A stretch of 64,000 nucleotides of DNA, taken from Spirochaetota bacterium (lineage in GTDB: Bacteria > Spirochaetota > Spirochaetia > Treponematales > UBA12059). The DNA lies in assembly GCA_022703505.1 (NCBI GenBank), contig JAKLDN010000002.1, positions 434,001 to 498,000 of the forward strand. The letters are read 5' to 3'. This document shows positions 30,229 to 38,674 of the stretch, piece by piece; the stretch's first letter is position 1, and every line of letters begins with the position of its first letter. Below the pieces are notes generated by a model. That model had not been told where the DNA came from. It saw nothing but the letters and a program-made list of their open reading frames with translations, and ran no database searches. Both the position numbers and the translations under genes were made by a program.

Positions 30229-31116
30229 TCAGGCCAGGAGACGTCCGCCCTCCCGGACCACCACCTCGGACAGGTCCCGGAGGGTGTCGGACTGGTACTT
30301 CCACACGTGCCAGTACAGGGGGATCTCCGTGCGCAGGCCCGGATCCAGGTCCACCAGGGTCCCGTCGGCCAACCCGGGCAGGACCTTGCTCTTCGCCACG
30401 AGGCCGTAGCCCAGGCCCGCCCGGATCGCCTCGAAGTACGCGTCCGCGACCGGGACATAGTGGGCCGGGGGCGTGACCTGGGGATCCCCGAAGGCCTTGT
30501 AGAGAACCCGGAGCTGGAACCGGTCGTTCCGGTCCAGGTTCACAAGGGGAGCCCGCGTCGCGGCTTCCCTGGAAAACCCTTCGGGGAACCATCGCCGCGA
30601 GAACTCACCGGACGCCACGAGGACGTACCGGAGGGACCCGATCCGGGTCGCGGTGCAGCCCTCCACGGCGTCCCGCTCCGAGGTGACGCAGCCCGCCACG
30701 GCCCCGGATCTCAGGTATCGCAGAGTCTGCTCGTGCCCGTCCACGAAGAGTTCCAACGTGGTACCGGAGCTTCGGGCGAAGGCGGCGGCGGCTTCCAGGA
30801 ACCAGACGAAGAGGCTGTCCGCGTTGACCGCCACGGGCACGTGGGGGCGGCAGGCCGGAGACTTGGCGCTGACCGCGTCCACGGTCTCGCCCTCCAGGGC
30901 CAGGACCTGGCGGTAGTGGCGCAGGAGCCGGGCTCCCGCCTCGGTGGGCCGGGGCGGGGTGTCCCGGATGACCAGGGCCCGGCCGATCTGATCCTCCAGC
31001 TGTTTCACCCTCTGGGATACCGCGGATTGGGTGATGCACAGGCGGTCCGCGGCCCGGGCGAATCCTCCCTCGTCCAGCACGGCGGCGAAGGCCTGGACCA
31101 GCTGATAGTCGAGCAT
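30229..31116 (-). CDS. LysR-family regulator, ArgP-like
   Basis: 295 aa. Winged helix-turn-helix near 15-60 ([20 protein letters not shown]) and a LysR substrate domain. Wording close to ArgP/Ici[33 protein letters not shown]. ArgP senses arginine/lysine. Here the gene diverges from hutU across a ~92-bp gap, so a role in controlling histidine degradation is a reasonable inference. ATG 31116 is preferred over a GTG at 31131 because homology begins there; a TAATAT lies 5 nt upstream, so it might even be leaderless. Confidence 0.85.
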   Translation of the reverse strand: MLDYQLVQAFAAVLDEGGFARAADRLCITQSAVSQRVKQLEDQIGRALVIRDTPPRPTEAGARLLRHYRQVLALEGETVDAVSAKSPACRPHVPVAVNADSLFVWFLEAAAAFARSSGTTLELFVDGHEQTLRYLRSGAVAGCVTSERDAVEGCTATRIGSLRYVLVASGEFSRRWFPEGFSREAATRAPLVNLDRNDRFQLRVLYKAFGDPQVTPPAHYVPVADAYFEAIRAGLGYGLVAKSKVLPGLADGTLVDLDPGLRTEIPLYWHVWKYQSDTLRDLSEVVVREGGRLLA

Positions 31117-31158
31117 GGCGTATATTACCACCCCTTCTCGGGTATCGGAAAAGATAAT

Positions 31159-31187
31159 TTCACAAAACCCCTTCCGCGGCGCATACT
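31159..31187 (+). promoter_or_regulatory. Candidate hutU promoter
   Basis: TTCACA (31159-31164, 5/6), 17-nt spacer, CATACT (31182-31187, 4/6), 21 nt before the hutU ATG and followed by the SD caggaggc. The A+T-rich stretch just upstream (aaaagataatttcacaaaac) would suit LysR binding. Confidence 0.5.
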
Positions 31188-31208
31188 GGACCGGTCAGGA
31201 GGCGCACC

Positions 31209-33230
31209 ATGAACGACCCCAGGCTTTCGGCTATCGAGGATATCCGGCTCACCTTCGACGAACTTCCCCCCGACCCGGTCTTTGTCCCCGGCATCCGCCG
31301 GGCCCCCCGCAGGGACGCCCCCCTCACCCCTGCCCAGGAAATCCTGGCCCTCAAGAACGCCCTTCGGTACGTCCCGGAGCGCTGGCACGAGAAGCTGGCT
31401 CCGGAGTTCCTCGAGGAGCTCCGGACCCGGGGACGGATCTACGGATACCGATTCCGCCCCTCTGGGCCCCTCAAGGGAAAGCCCATCGACTCCTATTCGG
31501 GCCGCTGCGTCGAGGGGAAGGCTTTCCAGGTCATGATCGACAACAACCTGGACTTCGACGTGGCCCTCTATCCCTACGAACTCGTGACCTACGGGGAGAC
31601 CGGGCAGGTCTGCCAGAACTGGATGCAGTACCGCCTGATCAAGAAGTACCTGGAGGTCCTGGACGAGAACTCCACCCTGGTGGTCGAGTCGGGGCACCCC
31701 CTGGGGCTCTTCCGGAGCCACCCCCTGGCCCCCCGGGCGATGATCACCAACGGACTCATGATCGGGATGTTCGACAACTCCAAGGACTTCGCCGTGGCCG
31801 CAGCCCTGGGGGTGGCCAACTACGGGCAGATGACCGCGGGGGGCTGGATGTACATAGGCCCCCAGGGGATCGTCCACGGTACCTTCAACACCCTGCTCAA
31901 CGCGGGACGCCTCAAGCTGGGCATCCCCGCGGACAAGGACCTGGCCGGCCGGCTCTTCGTCTCCAGCGGCCTGGGGGGGATGTCCGGGGCCCAAGGGAAG
32001 GCCGCGGTCATAGCCGGGGCCGCTTGCGTGATCGCCGAAGTGGACCCCAGCCGGGTGGAGACGCGGCTTTCCCAGGGCTGGGTGGACGCGGTCGAGGAGA
32101 CCCCCGAAGCCGCCTTCCGCCGGGCCGAGGAGGCACGGACCGCGGGCAAGCCGATCGCCGTGGCCTACCTCGGCAACGTGGTCGATCTCTTGGAATGGGC
32201 CATCGCGAAGAACGTCAAGATCGACCTCCTGTCCGACCAGACCTCCTGCCACGCGGCCTACGAGGGCGGCTACTGCCCCGCGGGGCTCTCCTTCCCGGAG
32301 CGCACCCGGATGCTCAAGGAGGATCCGGCCCGGTTCCGCACCCTGGTGGACGGATCCCTCCGCCGTCACTTCGAAGCCATCCGGACCTTGGCCGCCCGGG
32401 GGACCTACTTCTTCGATTACGGAAACTCCTTCCTCAAGGCCGTCTGGGACGCGGGAGTCAAGGAAGTGTCCCGCAACGGCACGGACGAGAAGGACGGCTT
32501 CATCTTCCCCAGCTACGTGGAGGACATCCTGGGGCCCGAGCTCTTCGACTACGGGTACGGTCCCTTCCGCTGGGTCTGCCTGTCCGGCAAGCCCGACGAC
32601 TTGCGCAAGACCGACCGGGCGGCCATGGACTGCATCGACCCGAACCGCCGGGGCCAGGATCGGGACAACTGGGCATGGATCCGGGATGCCGAGAAGAACC
32701 GCCTGGTCGTCGGGACCCAGGCACGGATCCTCTACCAGGACGCCATGGGCCGCACGAAGATCGCCCTGAGGTTCAACGAGATGGTCCGGAACGGCGAGAC
32801 GGGGCCGATCATGCTCGGCCGTGACCACCACGACTGTGGCGGAACGGACAGCCCCTTCCGGGAGACCTCCAACATCAAGGACGGCTCCAACGTCATGGCG
32901 GACATGGCCACCCAAATCTGGGGAGGCAACGCGGCCCGGGGCATGAGCCTGGTGGCCCTGCACAACGGAGGAGGGGTCGGTATCGGCAAGGCTATCAACG
33001 GGGGCTTCGGCCTGGTGCTGGACGGGTCCGAGCGGGTGGACCGGATCATCCGGATGGCTATGCCCTGGGACGTCATGGGCGGGGTGGCGCGCCGTGCCTG
33101 GGCCCGGAACGGCCACGCGGTTTCGACCTGCACCGAGTACAACGATGTCTACGCCGAATACGGACACGTGACCCTGCCGTACGTGGCGGACGACGAACTC
33201 CTGCGGAAGGCCGTAGGGAAGAAGGCTTGA
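31209..33230 (+). CDS. hutU: Urocanate hydratase, long form
   Basis: Converts urocanate to imidazolone propionate using tightly bound NAD+. 673 aa, about 115 residues longer than the common ~555-aa bacterial enzyme and close to the ~676-aa animal UROC1. NAD-site motif GLGGMSGAQGKAAVIAG; other conserved segments are GGWMYIGPQGIVHGT, LSDQTSCHAAYEGGY, RDHHDCGGTDSPFRET and ALHNGGGVGIGKA. First gene of a two-gene hutU-hutG unit, overlapping hutG by 4 nt. Confidence 0.95.
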   Translation: MNDPRLSAIEDIRLTFDELPPDPVFVPGIRRAPRRDAPLTPAQEILALKNALRYVPERWHEKLAPEFLEELRTRGRIYGYRFRPSGPLKGKPIDSYSGRCVEGKAFQVMIDNNLDFDVALYPYELVTYGETGQVCQNWMQYRLIKKYLEVLDENSTLVVESGHPLGLFRSHPLAPRAMITNGLMIGMFDNSKDFAVAAALGVANYGQMTAGGWMYIGPQGIVHGTFNTLLNAGRLKLGIPADKDLAGRLFVSSGLGGMSGAQGKAAVIAGAACVIAEVDPSRVETRLSQGWVDAVEETPEAAFRRAEEARTAGKPIAVAYLGNVVDLLEWAIAKNVKIDLLSDQTSCHAAYEGGYCPAGLSFPERTRMLKEDPARFRTLVDGSLRRHFEAIRTLAARGTYFFDYGNSFLKAVWDAGVKEVSRNGTDEKDGFIFPSYVEDILGPELFDYGYGPFRWVCLSGKPDDLRKTDRAAMDCIDPNRRGQDRDNWAWIRDAEKNRLVVGTQARILYQDAMGRTKIALRFNEMVRNGETGPIMLGRDHHDCGGTDSPFRETSNIKDGSNVMADMATQIWGGNAARGMSLVALHNGGGVGIGKAINGGFGLVLDGSERVDRIIRMAMPWDVMGGVARRAWARNGHAVSTCTEYNDVYAEYGHVTLPYVADDELLRKAVGKKA

Positions 33231-34270
33231 AGGCGAAGAGCGCCGGGAGCGCCCGCAAACACCGGCCCTCCGCGATACCGGGCGGGTCCTGGACGTGGAA
33301 GCCCCCGGAGCCCTGGGGCGGCCGGGTGGACGACCCGGAGGATCCAGCCGCCCTGCGCTGGCACCAGGTCGTCCGGCCGTGGGATGGTATGCCCATCGGC
33401 GCCGGATCGGGCACCCGGAGGATTTGGTTCATAGGATGCCCGACGGACATCGGGGTCTCCCGGAACAAGGGTCGTCCCGGGGCGGCCCGGGGTTCCGGGA
33501 GCCTGCGGAGGGCCCTGGCCAACTTGCCCGTGCGCTTCGGGGACGCCCTAGAGCTGATCGACGCCGGGGACCTGGAGCCCCGGGACGGGGACCTCGAGGG
33601 GCTCATGGAGGGTCTCGAGCTCCTGGTCGGCGCCGTCGTCGCCTCCGGGGGCTTCCCCGTCGTGCTCGGCGGGGGCCACGAGACGGCCTACGGCCATCAC
33701 CGGGGACTGGTCCGGGGGCTGGCCGCCCTGTCCCTCCCGGCCCCTAGGATCATAAGTTTCGACGCCCATTTCGACCTGCGTCCGGAAGGTCCCCCCGGGG
33801 CACCCCTGCACTCGGGGAACATGTTCAGGCTTCTTGCCCGGGAGGCCGGGGAGCGGGGCGAGCCCCTCGAGTACGACGTGATCGGGATCCAGCGCTCCGC
33901 CAACACCTTGAGCCTGTTCCGGGAGGCGGACGGGCTGGGGGTCCGGTACCTGCCGGCCCGGGAGGCGGGGAGCCCCGAAGCGATCCTGGGGTTCCTGCGG
34001 ACCGGGCGCATCGGAGACCGGCCCCTCCACGTGACCCTCTGCACCGACGTGATTTCCGCGGCCCACGCCCCCGCGGTCTCCGCCCCCCAGCCCTTCGGAC
34101 TGGACCCGAACGTGGTGCTGGAAGGCCTGCGCCACTTGGCCCGGAGCGGCCGAGCGGCGGGCTTGGATGTCGCCGAAGTCTCTCCCCGGTACGAGGGGGA
34201 CGACGGCACGGCCCATTTGGCGGCGGTGCTCCTCTTCGCCTGGGTGAACGCGATGGCGGGGTCGGACTGA
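33227..34270 (+). CDS. hutG: Formimidoylglutamase (arginase family)
   Basis: Last hut step: formimidoylglutamate to glutamate and formamide. 347 aa from a TTG at 33227 that overlaps the hutU stop (TTGA), with a ggaagaagg SD. The alternative ATG at 33390 would cut off the conserved GGRVDDPEDPAALRWHQ. Manganese-site motifs: GGGHETAYGH and FDAHFD. The third motif reads VTLCTDVISAAHAP, so the first Asp of the usual DxD is Cys; this may be a subfamily feature. Followed by a terminator. Confidence 0.85.
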   Translation: MKAKSAGSARKHRPSAIPGGSWTWKPPEPWGGRVDDPEDPAALRWHQVVRPWDGMPIGAGSGTRRIWFIGCPTDIGVSRNKGRPGAARGSGSLRRALANLPVRFGDALELIDAGDLEPRDGDLEGLMEGLELLVGAVVASGGFPVVLGGGHETAYGHHRGLVRGLAALSLPAPRIISFDAHFDLRPEGPPGAPLHSGNMFRLLAREAGERGEPLEYDVIGIQRSANTLSLFREADGLGVRYLPAREAGSPEAILGFLRTGRIGDRPLHVTLCTDVISAAHAPAVSAPQPFGLDPNVVLEGLRHLARSGRAAGLDVAEVSPRYEGDDGTAHLAAVLLFAWVNAMAGSD

Positions 34271-34294
34271 TCCGGCTTTCGACGCTTCGTATAA

Positions 34295-34321
34295 AAAGGC
34301 CCGGCTGTACGCCGGGCCTTT
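34295..34321. terminator. Bidirectional terminator between hutG and yjiH
   Basis: Perfect 11-bp stem (34295-34305 with 34311-34321, loop tgtac) with A's on the 5' side and T's on the 3' side, between convergent hutG and the YjiH-like gene. Confidence 0.88.
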
Positions 34322-34349
34322 CCGTTCCCAGGGGACACCGTCGCCGACG

Positions 34350-35726
34350 TCAGCCCCCGACCAGGATCAGTGCGAAGGGCAGGGCAAGGAAGAGGGAGAG
34401 GACCACCCGCTCGAACCACACGACCAGGAGTTCTCCGATGGACAGGGGAATCTTCGTGGACAGGATGCAGGGGATGGACGCGGAGAAGAAGATGATCTCC
34501 GATACGCAGACGATGGCCACCACGGCCTTGACAAGGGCAGACCCCCCGGCGATCACGCCCACGGGGATGAACATCTCCGCCAGGGAGGACGCCAGGGCCC
34601 CCGCCAGGACCATGGGGCTGCCCAAGGCCGGGAAGATGAGGCCGGCCAGCCAGGTGAAGGGCAGGAATATGTAGCCGATCACGTTGAAGATCCCGAAGTG
34701 GGCCAGCACCAGGCCGAAGTATCCGATGGACAGGAGGGTGGGACCGATGGCGATGGACAGGCGGACTCCCGCCGCAATGTTTCCGGCCATCTGCTTGAGG
34801 ACGTTGCCGGAGCGCTCCGCGGCCTCGCAGGCCAGGATCCAGGATTCCCGGGGGATCTCGGAGGCCGGGAATTTCGGTTCCGTTTCCGGAGCCTTGCCCT
34901 CGAACCCCGTGTCCTTCTTGCGGGCGATCGGGAAGAGCCGGGCCGTGATCGCGGTCACCAGGAAGGTTACCACCAGGGTGGACCAAAAATAGGCCACGAA
35001 CTTAGGACCGCCCAGGCCCGTCGTGTTGGCCACGATGACCATGAAGGTGGCGGAAACCGTGGAGAAGCCCGTGGCGATGATCGCCGCTTCCTTATCCGAG
35101 TACCGATGAGTCTGGTACATGCGGTCCGTGATCAGGAGGCCCACGGAGTAGCTTCCGACGAAGGAGGCCACCGCGTCCACCGCGGACTTGCCCGGGGTCT
35201 TCCAGATCGGGCGCATGACCGGCCGCAGGAATACCCCGAAGAACTCCATGAGACCGTAGGTGGTGATGAAGGCCAGGAACACAGCTCCAACCGGAACCAG
35301 GGTCGTGACGGGCACCACGACGCGGAGCCAGATGAAGGAGAGGTCCGCGCCCTTGGGCATGTTCGGCACGAGTTGCCACTTGAACAGGACCATGGACAGG
35401 GGCAGCAGGGCCAGGACCTTGAAGACCATGAAGACCTTGGAAGTCAGGTCCTTCTTCCAGCTGCCCGTGGCCAGGGGATACACGATGCCGATCAGGACGA
35501 TGGCCGTTCCCCACACGACGTCGAAGCTGGGGATCTTCCGGATCATCCCGACGATGTGGTCCACGGCGATGGTATTGATCGGAGCCTGGGCGCCGGAGAC
35601 CATCCGGAAGTAGCCGATCTCCTTGATCATCAGGTCGAAGGGCACGAAGAACATGAACAGGCCGAACAGGCTCAATCCGATGAACTTCAGGGCCGCCGAC
35701 GCTCCATACGATTTCCGTTCAGACAA
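34350..35726 (-). CDS. YjiH-family membrane protein (nucleoside-recognition/Gate domain)
   Basis: 458 aa with about ten hydrophobic segments. KFIGLSLFGLFMFFVPF at the start, the Gate-type ITTYGLMEFFGVFLRPVMRP and ASFVGSYSVGLLITDRMY match the YjiH family, which often sits beside histidine-degradation genes. It is therefore a candidate histidine or urocanate carrier; direct evidence for the family is lacking. TTG start at 35726 chosen because GGGAGGTG is ideally spaced and no ATG is near. Confidence 0.75.
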   Translation of the reverse strand: MSERKSYGASAALKFIGLSLFGLFMFFVPFDLMIKEIGYFRMVSGAQAPINTIAVDHIVGMIRKIPSFDVVWGTAIVLIGIVYPLATGSWKKDLTSKVFMVFKVLALLPLSMVLFKWQLVPNMPKGADLSFIWLRVVVPVTTLVPVGAVFLAFITTYGLMEFFGVFLRPVMRPIWKTPGKSAVDAVASFVGSYSVGLLITDRMYQTHRYSDKEAAIIATGFSTVSATFMVIVANTTGLGGPKFVAYFWSTLVVTFLVTAITARLFPIARKKDTGFEGKAPETEPKFPASEIPRESWILACEAAERSGNVLKQMAGNIAAGVRLSIAIGPTLLSIGYFGLVLAHFGIFNVIGYIFLPFTWLAGLIFPALGSPMVLAGALASSLAEMFIPVGVIAGGSALVKAVVAIVCVSEIIFFSASIPCILSTKIPLSIGELLVVWFERVVLSLFLALPFALILVGG

Positions 35727-35790
35727 GGGGCACCTCCCGATTGGATCGGCCGTTCCGCACGAGTCGATCGGGGCCGGCCGGTTTCCGGAT

Positions 35791-35820
35791 AGTATAGAAG
35801 GGGCTTTCAACTCCTGTAAA
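35791..35820 (-). promoter_or_regulatory. Promoter of the YjiH gene
   Basis: On the minus strand TTTACA (35815-35820), 18-nt spacer, TATACT (35791-35796), about 65 nt upstream of the TTG start at 35726. Confidence 0.65.
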
Positions 35821-35881
35821 ATTAGAAAAACCGATAGCAAAGAAGCAGGGATGATACGACCCGGCTAAGAGTCCTCGTCTC

Positions 35882-36334
35882 CTACCCGAACTTCTTTTTC
35901 ATGAACCGCCGATAGGGCTTGGCGAACCAGGGGATGTTGTCGAAGATGTCGCCCCACAGGTCGTAGTAGTCCCGCTGGGTGATGATCCGTCCGTCCCCGG
36001 AGAGCCCCAGCCGGGTGGCACCGTAGATGGTCGAGCTGGGGTACCCCTTGAAGATCATGGTCATCTCCCACTGCAGGAAGACGCAGTCCCCGCCGTGGAC
36101 CACGCTGGGCACCTTCATGCGGAGCTGCTGGCAGCGGTCCGTGAGGCGACCGCAGAGGGCCTTGAACTCCTCGATTCCCCGGATCTCCTGGATGCTGTCC
36201 CGGAAGACGACATCCTCGTGGTAGTACGGGAAGATGTGGGACCAGTCGGGCTTGCCCTCCCGGTTGTAGGTCCGGGACCAGAGTTCCCGGATCTCTTCGA
36301 CGGTCAGGGCGGCCAGGGATCGCGTGCCTTCCAT
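35882..36334 (-). CDS. SnoaL/NTF2-like protein
   Basis: 150 aa, one NTF2-like alpha+beta domain (EEIRELWSRTYNREGKPDW, YYHEDVVFRDSIQEIRG, VHGGDCVFLQWEMTMIFKG, DYYDLWGDIFDNIPW). Such proteins are small-molecule isomerases, hydratases or ligand binders, often encoded next to SDR enzymes. Here it diverges from the SDR at 36411 with a shared ~76-bp control region, suggesting one pathway. SD aagga. Substrate unknown. Confidence 0.75.
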   Translation of the reverse strand: MEGTRSLAALTVEEIRELWSRTYNREGKPDWSHIFPYYHEDVVFRDSIQEIRGIEEFKALCGRLTDRCQQLRMKVPSVVHGGDCVFLQWEMTMIFKGYPSSTIYGATRLGLSGDGRIITQRDYYDLWGDIFDNIPWFAKPYRRFMKKKFG

Positions 36335-36364
36335 GAGCTTGTCCTTGTATGATAAAATCAAGAA

Positions 36365-36380
36365 TGTATCGCAGGATACA
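36365..36380. promoter_or_regulatory. Operator-like palindrome between the SnoaL and SDR genes
   Basis: TGTATC-gcag-GATACA, a perfect 6-bp inverted repeat with a 4-bp centre. A further TTGTAT half-site is at 36345-36350. It lies in the divergent control region 31 bp upstream of the SDR start. Binding factor unknown. Confidence 0.35.
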
Positions 36381-36410
36381 ACAGCCGGAACCGGAGCGCA
36401 AGGACATCCC

Positions 36411-37394
36411 ATGACAAGCAGAACCGCCCGATACGTCCGGGAGTACACGTGGTCCAACGTATTCGCCATGATCCGGAACAACGGCCTTGAGCCGAAGATC
36501 TGTGGCGACGACTGCAAGGGAAAACTCGTGGTCATCACCGGAGCGACCTCGGGGATCGGCCGCGCCGCCGCCCGGAAGTTCGCGTCCCGAGGCGCGGACC
36601 TGCTGTGCGTCAACCGGAACCCGGAAAAGTCGGAAGCCCTGCGACGGGAGATCGAGGGCGAGTTCGGGACGCGCTGCGAGTACAGGATCGCCGACCTCAG
36701 CCGCCTTGAGGACATCCGCCGTACCGCCGAGGAGCTGTCGAGGCCGGGATCTCCCATCGACGTCCTCGTACACAACGCGGGGGTGTACCTGACCCGGCGG
36801 GAACTCACGTCCGACGGCCTGGAGACCACGTTCGTGGTCCATTACCTTTCGTCCTTCATCCTGAACTATCTGTTGATGGACACGCTCAAGGCCCGAGGCA
36901 AGGCCCGGATCCTCATGGTCGGCTCCGAGGGATACCGCTTCGCCGCCTGGGGACTCCGGCTGGACGACCTCAATTGGGAACGGAGGAAGTATTCGGGCCT
37001 GGCGAGCTACGGCTCGGCCAAGCTGGCCCAGCTTCTTTCCATGATCGTGTTCGACGAGCGCCTCCGGGGCACGGGGGTGACGATCAACACGATGCACCCC
37101 GGGGCCGTGAAGACCGAGACCGGACAGGAGAACGGACCTGCGTACCGTTGGTTCAAGCGGAATTTCTTCGACAAGACCTTGAAATCCCCGGAGCTCTCCG
37201 CGGAGGCACTATACTATCTAGGTGCGGCCAAGGAGTTGGAGGGGGTCAGCGGGAAGTTCTTCAACCTGACCACCGAGGAGGAACCGGCTCCGCCCGCCCG
37301 GGACCGGGAAGCCGCGTACGAGTTGTGGCGGGAAACCCTCAAGATGACAGGTCTTGAGGATGCGGAATCCGTACCCGGGCACGATCCGAAATAA
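36411..37394 (+). CDS. Short-chain dehydrogenase (retinol dehydrogenase/protochlorophyllide reductase-like)
   Basis: 327 aa classical SDR. TGATSGIG cofactor motif near residue 43, HNAGVYLT (NAG motif), and the catalytic SYGSAK (YxxxK). The extended C-terminus and FVVHYLSSFILNYLL resemble the retinol dehydrogenase-like group. ATG 36411 has an aaggaca SD; an in-frame GTG further upstream overlaps the SnoaL start and is rejected. Divergent from the SnoaL gene. Substrate unknown. Confidence 0.85.
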   Translation: MTSRTARYVREYTWSNVFAMIRNNGLEPKICGDDCKGKLVVITGATSGIGRAAARKFASRGADLLCVNRNPEKSEALRREIEGEFGTRCEYRIADLSRLEDIRRTAEELSRPGSPIDVLVHNAGVYLTRRELTSDGLETTFVVHYLSSFILNYLLMDTLKARGKARILMVGSEGYRFAAWGLRLDDLNWERRKYSGLASYGSAKLAQLLSMIVFDERLRGTGVTINTMHPGAVKTETGQENGPAYRWFKRNFFDKTLKSPELSAEALYYLGAAKELEGVSGKFFNLTTEEEPAPPARDREAAYELWRETLKMTGLEDAESVPGHDPK

Positions 37395-37415
37395 GGAAGC
37401 TCGCGGCCGCTCCTT

Positions 37416-38666
37416 TTAGGGCCGCTCGTACTCCAGCCGTCCCCCGATCACCGTCGTCTTCACGAGGTTCATGCCGCTGTGGTAGGCCAGGAAGGCCCGG
37501 GATGGGGCGTCCAGGATGACTAGGTCCCCCCGCTTGCCCGGTTCGATGGAGCCGACCTCGCCGGCCAGGCCCAGGGCGGCGGCCCCGTTCAAAGTCAGGG
37601 CGCAGAGAGCTTCGTCCACGGACAGGCGCATGTACAGGACCGCCAGGGCGAAGATGAGGGGGATGGACTGGCTGTAGCAGGACCCGGGATTCAGGTCGCT
37701 GGCCAGGGCCACGGCGCAGCCTGAGTCGATCATGCCCCGGGCGTCCGCGTAGGGCTCCCGGAGGACGAAGGCCGTCAGGGGCAGGCAGGTCGCCACCGTG
37801 GAGGACCGGGCCAGGGCCTCGTAGTCCGAGGGCACGCACTTCAGGAGGTGGTCCGCGCTGGCGGCTCCCAGCTCGGCCGCCAGGGCCGCACCGCCGATCC
37901 TCTCGATCTCGTCCGCGTGGACCTTGAGCCCGAAGCCCGCGGCCTTGGCGGCCTCGAGGTAGCGCCGGGAATCCGCCAGCTCGAAGACCCCCTTCTCGCA
38001 GAAGACGTCGCAGAACCGGGCGAGCCCCCGGGCCTTGACCGCGGGCAGCATGTCCCGGATCACGTAGTCCATGTACTCCGAGGTGCGGCCCGCGTACTCC
38101 GGCGGGGTCGAGTGGGGTCCCAGGAAGGTGGGGACGATCCGGACGGGCTGTTCCCGGCCCAGGATGTCCATGGCTTCCAGCTGGCGCAGCTCCGTGGCCA
38201 GGTCCATGCCGTAGCCGCTCTTGCCCTCCACGGTGGTGACCCCCAGGGAGACCATGGTCCCGAGGCGCCTCCGGCCGATCGCGACGAGCTCGTCCAGGCT
38301 TGCCGCCCGAGTGGCGTCCATGGACCTCCGGATGCCCCCGCCCCGGCGGTGGATCTCCATGTAGGGCAGGCCCCCGGCCCGCCAGAGGAACTCCTCGGAG
38401 CGGTCCCCGGCGAAGACGAAGTGGGTGTGGGAATCCACGAAGCCGGGGACCACGGTCCCCCCGCCCGCGGACAGGACCGGTACATCCTCGGGAATCGCGG
38501 GGGCTTCCGAGGCGGGACCCGCCCAGGCGATCCGGCCGTCCCGGATCAGGACCGCCGCGTCGGGCACCGACCGGACCTCGGCCATCTCCGGGCCCCGTTG
38601 GGCCTTGCCGCCCGTCGGCGTCGCAAGTTCGCGGATGTCCCGAACGAAGAGATCGGCGGTCGACAC
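37416..38666 (-). CDS. hutI: Imidazolonepropionase
   Basis: Third hut step: imidazolone propionate to formimidoylglutamate. 416 aa metal-dependent amidohydrolase: metal HxH in VDSHTHFVFAG, substrate loop EGKSGYGMD, HADEI and ASDLNPGSC with the metal Asp. GTG start at 38666, 8 nt after the carboxykinase stop; its SD (aggaagtgagg) contains that stop codon. Last gene of the hutH-carboxykinase-hutI unit. Confidence 0.95.
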   Translation of the reverse strand: MSTADLFVRDIRELATPTGGKAQRGPEMAEVRSVPDAAVLIRDGRIAWAGPASEAPAIPEDVPVLSAGGGTVVPGFVDSHTHFVFAGDRSEEFLWRAGGLPYMEIHRRGGGIRRSMDATRAASLDELVAIGRRRLGTMVSLGVTTVEGKSGYGMDLATELRQLEAMDILGREQPVRIVPTFLGPHSTPPEYAGRTSEYMDYVIRDMLPAVKARGLARFCDVFCEKGVFELADSRRYLEAAKAAGFGLKVHADEIERIGGAALAAELGAASADHLLKCVPSDYEALARSSTVATCLPLTAFVLREPYADARGMIDSGCAVALASDLNPGSCYSQSIPLIFALAVLYMRLSVDEALCALTLNGAAALGLAGEVGSIEPGKRGDLVILDAPSRAFLAYHSGMNLVKTTVIGGRLEYERP

Positions 38667-38674
38667 GGCGGGCC

